Program-made: the position numbers and the translations under genes
Part shown: in pieces, positions 28,166-34,690 of the stretch
Position numbering within the stretch: the first letter of the stretch is position 1
How the letters are laid out: each line of letters opens with the position of its first letter
Notes under the pieces: generated by a model
What the model was told of the DNA's origin: nothing
The model's database searches: none
Seen by the model: only the letters and a program-made list of their open reading frames with translations
NCBI RefSeq assembly: GCF_003634095.1
Contig: NZ_RBIR01000001.1
Coordinates: 868,001 to 932,000 of the forward strand
Length of the DNA: 64,000 bases
Source: Arthrobacter oryzae
GTDB taxonomy: Bacteria; Actinomycetota; Actinomycetes; Actinomycetales; Micrococcaceae
Direction: 5' to 3'

Positions 28166-28591
28166 TCAGTTACCCGGGACTTCTGCACCGCTGAGGGTGC
28201 GCAGTGCGGCACGGAGCCTGGTGTCGGCGTCGTTGGCGACGTCCCGGACGGCCGCGCTGTCGCTGAGCTTAACCATGGTCTGCGGGTCGATGGCCTCGAT
28301 GGTTGTCTCGGCAGCGCCCTTGCCGCGGCGCACTAAGACGTTGCAGGGCAGCAGCGCGCCCATCGCCGGTTCCGCGGCGAGGGCCCGGCTGGCCAACCCG
28401 GGGTTGCAGGCGCCCAGGATTATGTAGTCGCCGAGGTCCTCGGCGGCATCGGCGCCGAGCTTGGCCTCAAAAGTTGCCCGTACGTCGATCTCCGAGAGGA
28501 TCCCGAACCCCTGCCCGGCGAGGGCTTCGCGGGTGGACTGCACCGCTTCTTCCCAGCCCAGCGGGACGGTGACGATATGCGTGTAGCTCAT
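28166..28591 (-). CDS. DUF302 domain protein
   Basis: A 141-residue protein. ATG 28591 has AGGAG upstream. The DUF302 fold is recognised by the VTVPLGWEEAVQSTREALAGQGFGILSEIDV start, YIILGACNPGLASRALAAEP and LLPCNVLVRR, where the two conserved Cys residues near positions 62 and 83 could bind metal or sulfane sulfur. Small DUF302 proteins often sit with rhodaneses and TauE exporters in sulfur-handling operons, as here. It follows the CstR-like gene by 28 bases on the same strand, so it shares its operator-controlled promoter. Biochemical role unknown. Confidence 0.85.
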   Translation of the reverse strand: MSYTHIVTVPLGWEEAVQSTREALAGQGFGILSEIDVRATFEAKLGADAAEDLGDYIILGACNPGLASRALAAEPAMGALLPCNVLVRRGKGAAETTIEAIDPQTMVKLSDSAAVRDVANDADTRLRAALRTLSGAEVPGN

Positions 28592-28619
28592 GACTGCTCC
28601 TGCGCTAATAGTGGGGAGA

Positions 28620-28877
28620 TCAGGCAAGGGACAGGAAGAGTTTTTCCAGGTCCTTAGTGTCCATGCTCGCATCCCCGCGGACAAGGCACTGCTCGAGGCC
28701 GCTCGCGATGATGGCGAAGCCCGCCCGGTCCAGGGCCTTCGAGACAGCGGCGAGCTGGGTGACGATGTCCTTGCAGTCCTTCCCCTCCTCCAGCATGCGC
28801 GTCACGCCGGCGAGCTGCCCCTGGGCGCGCTTGAGCCGGTTGATGATGGGGGTGAGTTCTGTCGAATCAAGTTCCAT
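28620..28877 (-). CDS. cstR: CsoR/CstR-family repressor, persulfide-sensing type
   Basis: An 85-residue all-helical repressor of the DUF156 family. ATG 28877 has TTGGAG upstream. Key residues are Cys35 (EEGKDC) and Cys64 (LEQC). In copper-sensing CsoR a His lies four residues before the second Cys, but here that position is Gly60. Two Cys without His is the pattern of CstR, which forms di- or trisulfide bridges with reactive sulfur. The surrounding rhodanese, persulfide dioxygenase-like and TauE genes agree. It probably binds the ATACCC-GGGTAT palindromes at 28914, 28983 and 33973 and represses its own operon. Symbol given by analogy. Confidence 0.82.
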   Translation of the reverse strand: MELDSTELTPIINRLKRAQGQLAGVTRMLEEGKDCKDIVTQLAAVSKALDRAGFAIIASGLEQCLVRGDASMDTKDLEKLFLSLA

Positions 28878-28913
28878 GGCGGACTCCAACGGTGGGCGGG
28901 ACTTTGCCAATTA

Positions 28914-28931
28914 TATACCCCGGCGGGTATA
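28914..28931. promoter_or_regulatory. CstR-type operator 1 (own promoter)
   Basis: TATACCC-CGGC-GGGTATA, an 18-bp near-perfect palindrome, lies 36 bases upstream of the repressor start. A TATAAT -10 box for the repressor gene occupies 28910-28915 on the minus strand and overlaps the operator edge, consistent with autorepression. Confidence 0.75.
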
Positions 28932-28982
28932 ACGGCGAGTAGGCGTATGGCGGCATCCGGGCCGCCATGGTCCGCTTGCAGG

Positions 28983-28998
28983 ATACCCCCGGGGGTAT
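28983..28998. promoter_or_regulatory. CstR-type operator 2 (MBL-rhodanese promoter)
   Basis: ATACCCCCGGGGGTAT is a perfect 16-bp palindrome. A TATTAT -10 box (28996-29001) overlaps its right end and TTGCAG (28976-28981) lies just upstream, so repressor binding would block transcription of the plus-strand persulfide dioxygenase-like gene beginning at 29070. Confidence 0.8.
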
Positions 28999-29069
28999 TA
29001 TCGTTGTGAGTAGACCAACGGAGAATCCCCAGCCGAGGGAACTCCCCCGCCCAGCGAAAAGAGAGCCTC

Positions 29070-30479
29070 ATGCTTATCGAGCGCATTTATGACGAAGACC
29101 TCGCCCAGGCCAGCTATTTCATTGGCTGCCAGGCAAAGGGTGAGGCGGTCGTCGTTGACCCCCGCCGCGATATCGACGTCTATCGCACCATGGCCGCGGC
29201 CAACGGGATGAAGATCGTGGCCGTCACCGAGACCCACATCCACGCGGATTTCCTCTCCGGCACCCGTGAACTGGCCGCCGCGACCGGCGCCACCGCCTAC
29301 GTTTCCGGCGAGGGCGGGGCCGACTGGCAGTACGGCTTCGAGGCCGAGCGGCTCAACGACAACGACGTGATCACCCTGGGCAACATCACCGTCAAGGCGG
29401 TGCACACCCCGGGCCACACCCCCGAACACCTGTCCTTCCTGATCACCGACGGCGCGTTCGCCGACGCCCCCGGCTACCTGCTCTCCGGTGACTTCGTCTT
29501 CTCCGGCGACCTGGGCCGACCGGACCTGCTGGACGAGGCCGCCGGCGGCGTCGACACCCGGTTCGCCGGCGCCAAACAGCTCTTCGCGAGCCTACGCGAC
29601 AAGTTCCTGACCCTGCCGGACCACGTCCAGGTCCACCCAGGCCACGGCGCCGGCAGCGCCTGCGGCAAGGCCCTGGGCGCGATCCCCTCCTCCACGGTCG
29701 GCTACGAGCGGCTCTACTCCTGGTGGGGCCCGTACTTGGCCGCCAACGACGAGGCCGGTTTCGTCGCCGAGCTCCTCGACGGCCAGCCCGACGCCCACGC
29801 CTACTTCGGCCGGATGAAACGCGAAAACCGCGAAGGGCCGGCCGTCATGGGCGAACGCGCCCCGCTGGCGGAGATCCCCACCGCCGACGTCGTGGCCGGG
29901 CTCGCCGCGGACACCGTGACGTTCGTGGACACCCGCCCCAACACCGAAGTCCATGCGGGCACCGTCACCGGATCCCTGAACATCCCCGCCGGCAAATCCA
30001 CCGCTAGCTTCGGCGCCTGGGTGGTCAACCCGGAAACGGACAAAAACCCGCTGGTGCTCCTCGCCCCGGACCAGGCCTCCGCCCAGGACATGTGGGACCA
30101 CCTGGTCCGGGTCGGCATCGACCAGGTCGCCGGCTACGTCACCAGCCTCGAAGGACTGCCCGTCAGCGTCCCCAAGCTGATCCAGCCCGAAGAACTCGAA
30201 GGCTTCGACGCCGCCATGGTCCTGGATGTCCGCAACCGGACCGAACACGCCGCCGGGCACATCCCGGGCTCCTACCAGCTCAGCGGCGGCCGGGTGATGT
30301 GGAACCTTGACCAACTCCCGGCCGAGGGCACGATCGTGAGTTATTGCCAGAGCGGGGTCCGCAACTCCGTCGCGGCCAGCGCCCTGCGCCGGGCCGGGTA
30401 CGACGTCGTCGAACTCGACGGCAGCTACGCCGGATGGGCCGCCTGGCAACAGGCACGGGAATCTGTTGCCAGCAACTGA
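29070..30479 (+). CDS. Metallo-beta-lactamase-fold persulfide dioxygenase-rhodanese fusion (CstB-like)
   Basis: A 469-residue protein. Residues ~1-240 form an ETHE1-type domain: THIHADF (His56, His58, Asp60), then HTPGHTPEH and a LSGDFVFSGDLGRPDL segment supplying further iron ligands. The usual HxHxDH ends in Phe61 rather than His, but the His used for iron in this family is the first one. Two rhodanese domains follow. The first (~265-360) has no catalytic Cys; the second has YCQSGVRN with Cys426. Such fusions oxidise persulfide to sulfite and pass sulfur to form thiosulfate. It is the first gene of the plus-strand arm of the sulfur locus, directly behind a CstR-type operator. Confidence 0.88.
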   Translation: MLIERIYDEDLAQASYFIGCQAKGEAVVVDPRRDIDVYRTMAAANGMKIVAVTETHIHADFLSGTRELAAATGATAYVSGEGGADWQYGFEAERLNDNDVITLGNITVKAVHTPGHTPEHLSFLITDGAFADAPGYLLSGDFVFSGDLGRPDLLDEAAGGVDTRFAGAKQLFASLRDKFLTLPDHVQVHPGHGAGSACGKALGAIPSSTVGYERLYSWWGPYLAANDEAGFVAELLDGQPDAHAYFGRMKRENREGPAVMGERAPLAEIPTADVVAGLAADTVTFVDTRPNTEVHAGTVTGSLNIPAGKSTASFGAWVVNPETDKNPLVLLAPDQASAQDMWDHLVRVGIDQVAGYVTSLEGLPVSVPKLIQPEELEGFDAAMVLDVRNRTEHAAGHIPGSYQLSGGRVMWNLDQLPAEGTIVSYCQSGVRNSVAASALRRAGYDVVELDGSYAGWAAWQQARESVASN

Positions 30480-30512
30480 GCGAGGCAACACCTGAAGTAA
30501 TTGAATAACAGA

Positions 30513-30547
30513 GTTGGCGGCGGCCGGGACACCCGGCCGCCGCCAAC
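30513..30547 (+). promoter_or_regulatory. 16-bp perfect GC hairpin between MBL-rhodanese and MFS genes
   Basis: The arms at 30513-30528 and 30532-30547 are perfectly complementary over 16 bases (start GTTGGCGGCGG) with a three-base ACA loop. There is no T-run afterwards, so it is more likely an mRNA-stability or attenuation element than a simple intrinsic terminator. Confidence 0.6.
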
Positions 30548-30575
30548 GCACTTCCCGGAGAACTGGAGATCACAG

Positions 30576-31880
30576 ATGACGCCCGACAGCACCCCGTCAC
30601 GGCAAGCCCGCACAGTCCCGCCGTCACGCCTACAGCCGAGCAACGTCACGCTGGGCCTGCATCAGAACCTGGCACAGTTCATACTCCTGGTCGCCGTCAA
30701 CGCCCTCGTCGGCGGCACCCTTGGCCAGGAACGCACCGTCGTGCCCCTGCTGGCGGACCAGGTCTTCCACCTGGACCGCTACACCTCCGCCCTGACCTAC
30801 ATCCTGGCCTTCGGACTCGCCAAGGCCGCCACCAATTACTTCGCCGGCACCCTCTCGGACCGCTTCGGCCGAAAGCCCGTCCTCGTGACCGGCTGGCTCA
30901 TCGCCGTCCCCGTCCCGCTTCTGCTGATCTTCGGCCCCTCCTGGGACTGGATCGTCGCCGCCAACGTCATCCTCGGCATCAGCCAAGGCCTCACTTGGTC
31001 CACCACCGTGGTCATGAAGATGGACCTCGTCGGCCCGTCCCGCCGCGGCCTGGCCATGGGCCTCAACGAGGCCGCCGGCTACCTTGGCGTCGCCGCCACC
31101 GCCCTCGCCACCGGCTACATCGCCGCGACCTACGGCCTAAGGCCCGGGCCCTTCCTGCTCGGCGCCGCCTACATCGCGTTGGGCCTGGGACTGTCGGTGT
31201 TCGCCGTGAAGGAAACCCGGGGCCATGCCCGGCTCGAGGCGGCCAGCCACACGGCGGCCCATGCCGGCGCCCACGGGGAACTGAGCAACCGCGAAATCTT
31301 TACCCTAACCAGCTTCCGGGACAAGTCACTGTCGTCGGTCAGCCAGGCCGGCATGGTCAACAACCTCAACGACGGCCTCGCCTGGGGCCTGTTTCCGCTC
31401 CTGTTTGCCGCCGCGGGACTAAGCATTGGACAGATCGGGATCCTGGCCGCCGTCTACCCCGCCGTCTGGGGCGCAGGCCAGCTCGTCACCGGAGCGCTCT
31501 CGGACCGAATCGGGCGCAAACCCCTGATTGTCGGGGGCATGCTCATCCAGGCCGCAGCGCTGGGGATGGTCGCGTTCGGCACCGGTTTCGGGCTCTGGCT
31601 TGCCGCCGCCATCCTGCTGGGCGCCGGAACCGCAATGGTTTACCCGACCCTACTCGCCGCCATCGGCGACGTCGCACACCCCCAGTGGCGGGCACGCTCA
31701 GTGGGCATCTACCGGCTCTGGCGCGACGGCGGATTCGCCGTCGGCGCCCTGCTCGCCGGCATTCTCGCGGACGCCTACGGCATCCCGGTGGCTGTCGCCG
31801 TCGTCGGCGCCCTCACCGCGTTGTCCGGCGTCCTCGTTGCCGTCCGGATGCGCGGCACGGACCACAAACCCGCGCACTAA
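30576..31880 (+). CDS. MFS transporter in the sulfur locus
   Basis: A 434-residue major facilitator with 12 predicted helices. ATG 30576 has GGAG upstream. MFS motif A appears twice, as GTLSDRFGRKPVLV after helix 2 and GALSDRIGRKPLIV after helix 8, with a helix 4-5 region (SRRGLAMGLNEAAGYLG) resembling drug or anion exporters. The cytoplasmic loop between halves is His/Ala-rich (ASHTAAHAGAHGE). It follows the CstB-like gene by 96 bases and may export a sulfur oxyanion or another product of persulfide oxidation, but no substrate can be inferred with confidence. Confidence 0.8.
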   Translation: MTPDSTPSRQARTVPPSRLQPSNVTLGLHQNLAQFILLVAVNALVGGTLGQERTVVPLLADQVFHLDRYTSALTYILAFGLAKAATNYFAGTLSDRFGRKPVLVTGWLIAVPVPLLLIFGPSWDWIVAANVILGISQGLTWSTTVVMKMDLVGPSRRGLAMGLNEAAGYLGVAATALATGYIAATYGLRPGPFLLGAAYIALGLGLSVFAVKETRGHARLEAASHTAAHAGAHGELSNREIFTLTSFRDKSLSSVSQAGMVNNLNDGLAWGLFPLLFAAAGLSIGQIGILAAVYPAVWGAGQLVTGALSDRIGRKPLIVGGMLIQAAALGMVAFGTGFGLWLAAAILLGAGTAMVYPTLLAAIGDVAHPQWRARSVGIYRLWRDGGFAVGALLAGILADAYGIPVAVAVVGALTALSGVLVAVRMRGTDHKPAH

Positions 31881-31970
31881 GAAACCGTGCGCAGGCCGGG
31901 CGATGCCGGCATGGGGCCTCCCGCTGCGCCCCTCCGGGGACAAGCAGTGCGGAGCAAGTATGTTGAGGAG

Positions 31971-32010
31971 CAGTAAAGCGCCGGAGGACATGTCCTCCGG
32001 CGCTTTACTG
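31971..32010. terminator. Bidirectional terminator, 40-bp perfect palindrome
   Basis: The 40 bases from CAGTAAAGCG to CGCTTTACTG are perfectly self-complementary, with core CGCCGGAGGACATGTCCTCCGGCG. The AAA at the left and TTT at the right give a short U-tract in both directions. It lies between the convergent MFS and TauE genes and would end transcripts from both sides. Confidence 0.8.
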
Positions 32011-32042
32011 TATTCCGATTTCGATTCCGATTGCGGCGGCCC

Positions 32043-32807
32043 TCAGGAGACGAGAGCCTGCACTGCAACGTACGCAGCGATCCCCAGCACCAGAATTCCA
32101 AAGCCGCGCTTGAGCGCCTTGTCCGGGATCCGGGTGCCGATCCGCCCTGCCGCCAGCGAGGCGACCATCGCGGCAACAGCGAACCCTGCCGTGACGGCCC
32201 AGTCGATCTGCAGATCACCCAGGTGCGCCGCAAAGCCGGCGGCCGAGTTGATCACGATGATCACCAGGGACGTACCGACCGTCAGCGCCATGGGGAGCCC
32301 CAGAACCAGCGTGAGCGCCGGGACGATCAGGAAGCCGCCCCCGACGCCGAGCAGACCGGTCAGGAACCCGACGACGGCGCCGGTGGCGACCGCTCTGGGC
32401 AGGCAGCTGCGCCAGTTGACGCCGCCGCCAGGCAGCGCGCAGGCGCCGCCCAAGGATGTCGACGGCATCAGCATCCGGATGCCGGCGAAGACCATGATTG
32501 CGGCAAAGGCCAGGAGCAGGCTGTTCGGGTCCAGGAGCCGGTTCACCGCCGCGCCGAGGTAGGCGGTCACGGTCCCCGCCGCGCCGATGATCAGCGCCAG
32601 TCGCCAGTTCACGCCGTTCCGCAGCCGGGGCACCACCGCGACGGCGGAAGACGCGCCGACGACGACCAGCGAGGTCGGAATCGCCGCGGCCAGGGGCAGC
32701 CCCACGCCGTAGACCAGGGCGGGGACGGCGAGGATGGATCCGCCACCTCCCACCAGGCCCAGCAGGCCGCCGACGAGCAGACCGAACGCCGACGCGGTGA
32801 GGATCAT
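32043..32807 (-). CDS. TauE/SafE-family sulfite/organosulfonate exporter
   Basis: A 254-residue membrane protein with about eight helices in two repeats, each containing the family glycine motif: GLLGLVGGGGSILAVPALV at the start and GLLGVGGGFLIVPALTLV in the second half. ATG 32807 overlaps the rhodanese-DUF2892 stop by four bases (ATGA), so it is translationally coupled. TauE members export sulfite, sulfoacetate or related anions. Beside persulfide dioxygenase and rhodaneses, sulfite or thiosulfate export is the natural inference. Confidence 0.88.
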   Translation of the reverse strand: MILTASAFGLLVGGLLGLVGGGGSILAVPALVYGVGLPLAAAIPTSLVVVGASSAVAVVPRLRNGVNWRLALIIGAAGTVTAYLGAAVNRLLDPNSLLLAFAAIMVFAGIRMLMPSTSLGGACALPGGGVNWRSCLPRAVATGAVVGFLTGLLGVGGGFLIVPALTLVLGLPMALTVGTSLVIIVINSAAGFAAHLGDLQIDWAVTAGFAVAAMVASLAAGRIGTRIPDKALKRGFGILVLGIAAYVAVQALVS

Positions 32808-33412
32808 GCCCTGGCGTCCAGGTTCTGCAGGGCCTGGTGCGCGGTGGGCTCGCTCGCGGAGCGGTTCCACGGCATCTTGGAAAGCACCTGACCCATGGCG
32901 CAGCTGTTGGTGGCCGCGGAGAATGTCAGGCCCGCGCCGATGCCGCCGGCAATCAGTCCGAGTTTGGGCGAGACGAATTTCGCCGCGACGATGCTGGCGA
33001 GCACCAGGGATCCGGCGGTCATCCGGACCTGGCGCTCCAGGGCCCAGGCGCCACGGCCGCGGACAACGTTCCCGCCCGCGGCGGCGTAGGCGGGGACTCC
33101 CCCGGTCAGCACGCTGGCACTGGCCAGGCCGACGGAATCCAGGCGCTTGCGGGCCTGCTCGGCCCGGTTACCGGACTGGCAGACGAGGACCACGCGGGTG
33201 CCCATCTTTGCCGCAAATTCTTCCGCATGTTCGCTGAGCATGGACAGCGGCACATGGTAGGAGCCGTTGATGTGCAGGGCATCGAACTCTGCGCCGCTGC
33301 GCACATCAATGATCATCAGATCGTCGTGGTTGTCTTCCCAAGCCTTCAGGGTCGAGGCATCGATGGACTTGGGGGCGGAACCAACGGCATTGGTCGTGTT
33401 CAAGGAGGTCAT
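32804..33412 (-). CDS. Rhodanese with C-terminal DUF2892 membrane domain
   Basis: A 202-residue protein; ATG 33412 has AAAGAGA upstream. Residues ~15-115 are a rhodanese domain with IIDVRSGAEFDALHINGSYHVPLS and catalytic Cys78 in VCQSGNRA. The rest is a DUF2892 module with two hydrophobic helices (MTAGSLVLASIVAAKF and LGLIAGGIGAGLTFSAATNSCAMG), tethering the enzyme to the membrane. The gene overlaps the downstream tauE-like gene by four bases, so sulfur transfer and export at the membrane are made together. The same arrangement occurs in many bacterial sulfide-detoxification operons. Confidence 0.87.
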   Translation of the reverse strand: MTSLNTTNAVGSAPKSIDASTLKAWEDNHDDLMIIDVRSGAEFDALHINGSYHVPLSMLSEHAEEFAAKMGTRVVLVCQSGNRAEQARKRLDSVGLASASVLTGGVPAYAAAGGNVVRGRGAWALERQVRMTAGSLVLASIVAAKFVSPKLGLIAGGIGAGLTFSAATNSCAMGQVLSKMPWNRSASEPTAHQALQNLDARA

Positions 33413-33520
33413 AATCTCTTTCGGTATATCTTGGAGCATTTTTGGTGGCGGCCCGCGACTGCGGCCGGCCGCCCTCCACCGACCGGATCGCCGCGTCAGC
33501 GACAGGGCCGGCAGGTGGAA

Positions 33521-33556
33521 GCCCGGGCGGCATGAGGGGGGACATGCCGCCCGGGC
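33521..33556 (-). promoter_or_regulatory. 14-bp perfect hairpin between rhodanese genes
   Basis: GCCCGGGCGGCATG (33521-33534) and its exact complement (33543-33556) enclose an eight-base loop. It follows the single-domain rhodanese gene on the minus strand and precedes the rhodanese-DUF2892 gene. No U-tract is seen; a stability or partial-termination role is possible. Confidence 0.55.
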
Positions 33557-33568
33557 AGTCCGGTGGGG

Positions 33569-33871
33569 TCAGCCGGCGGGGAGCCCCGCGGCTGTCCAAT
33601 CAAGCATTCCGCCGGGGACGGTGTAGGCCGTAAAGCCTGCGGCTGCCAGCTGGTCAGCGGCTGCCGCACTCCGGCGCCCGCTGCGACACACGGCGATGAC
33701 TGGACGGGACTTGTCAAGGTCGCCGAGACGGCCAGCCAGTTCGCCAAGGGCGATGTGCGTCGCACCGGGGATCATGCCTTCGGCAACTTCAGCTGCTTCG
33801 CGGACATCCACAATCTGGGCATCGCTGCCGCTCCTGAGCTGTTCCGCGAGCTGCTGCGGGGTGATTTCCAT
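33569..33871 (-). CDS. Single-domain rhodanese
   Basis: A 100-residue rhodanese: IVDVREAAEVAEGMIPGATHIALGEL, then catalytic Cys62 in the loop CRSGRRS, which is the small cationic loop of sulfur-accepting rhodaneses, and a GGMLDWTAAGLP end. Length is typical of one domain. It is first in the minus-strand arm and its promoter region carries the third CstR-type operator (33973-33988). It probably shuttles sulfane sulfur between low-molecular-weight persulfides and the CstB-like enzyme. Confidence 0.9.
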   Translation of the reverse strand: MEITPQQLAEQLRSGSDAQIVDVREAAEVAEGMIPGATHIALGELAGRLGDLDKSRPVIAVCRSGRRSAAAADQLAAAGFTAYTVPGGMLDWTAAGLPAG

Positions 33872-33972
33872 GGGCTGGACCTCTCGGTGGGCGTACTGAT
33901 GATGGACACCGCCGGCCCAAGCCCCTTCATGGCGCCCGGGAGCCCGCGCGGCGTGCTTCCACTTCCATCATG

Positions 33973-33988
33973 ATACCCCCGGGGGTAT
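33973..33988. promoter_or_regulatory. CstR-type operator 3 (rhodanese promoter)
   Basis: ATACCCCCGGGGGTAT, identical to operator 2, is located about 100 bases upstream of the minus-strand rhodanese and 33 bases before the plus-strand HhH-GPD gene. On the minus strand TTGCGA (33990-33995) and TATCAT (33970-33975) flank it exactly as at operator 2, so the rhodanese arm is the probable target. Confidence 0.78.
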
Positions 33989-34021
33989 TTCGCAACTCGG
34001 AGCAGATGGGAGGATGGGCGC

Positions 34022-34606
34022 ATGGAACTGCACATCACAGGCGACCCCGCCGCCGACCAGCTGCTCAGCAACGACGCGTTCGCCCTTCTAGTAGGCATGC
34101 TGCTTGACCAGCAGGTGACCATGGAGTCTGCGTTTGCCGGACCCGAAAAGATCCGGACGCGCGTCGGGTCCATGGCCCCTGCCGTAATCGCCGACTTTGA
34201 CCCGGCAGGTTTCGTTGAGATCTTCAAGGAGCGCCCGTCCGTCCATCGCTTCCCTAGCTCCATGGCCGGCCGCGTCCAGGACCTCGCCGCGACCGTGCAA
34301 CGGGATTGGAATGGGGACGCAACTGCCATCTGGAACCAGGACGCACCGGACGGTCAGGAAGTGCTGCGCAGGCTGAAGGAATTGCCCGGCTTCGGGGAGC
34401 AAAAGGCGAAGATCTTCCTCGCACTGCTCGGCAAGCAGTGCGGGCTCCAGGCCAAAGGGTGGCGTGAGGCTGCTGGCCCCTATGGCCAGGAGAGTGCGTT
34501 TCTTTCTGTCGCCGACATCGTCGATCCCGAGTCGCTGCAAAGGGTTCGCGCCAGCAAGCAGGCCGCGAAGGCCGCCATCAAAGCGGCGAAGGCATCCGAG
34601 CGCTGA
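34022..34606 (+). CDS. HhH-GPD-type base excision repair protein
   Basis: A 194-residue helix-hairpin-helix protein; GGGAGG precedes ATG 34022. The family pattern is FALLVGMLLDQQVTMESAFAGP at the start (DNA-glycosylase fold helix) and the HhH segment LKELPGFGEQKAKIFLALLGK around residues 120-140. The catalytic Asp expected in classical HhH-GPD glycosylases is not obvious. No iron-sulfur cluster Cys set is present (one Cys only). It matches an uncharacterised actinobacterial HhH-GPD family. A role in removing damaged bases is inferred from the fold. Confidence 0.82.
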   Translation: MELHITGDPAADQLLSNDAFALLVGMLLDQQVTMESAFAGPEKIRTRVGSMAPAVIADFDPAGFVEIFKERPSVHRFPSSMAGRVQDLAATVQRDWNGDATAIWNQDAPDGQEVLRRLKELPGFGEQKAKIFLALLGKQCGLQAKGWREAAGPYGQESAFLSVADIVDPESLQRVRASKQAAKAAIKAAKASER

Positions 34607-34690
34607 CACGAATGGCAGGATCCAGGACATTCCGATGAACTATTTCAGGCGGGCGGCTCCACAGGTGTCGGTTACCGACGCTGCGGGTGC

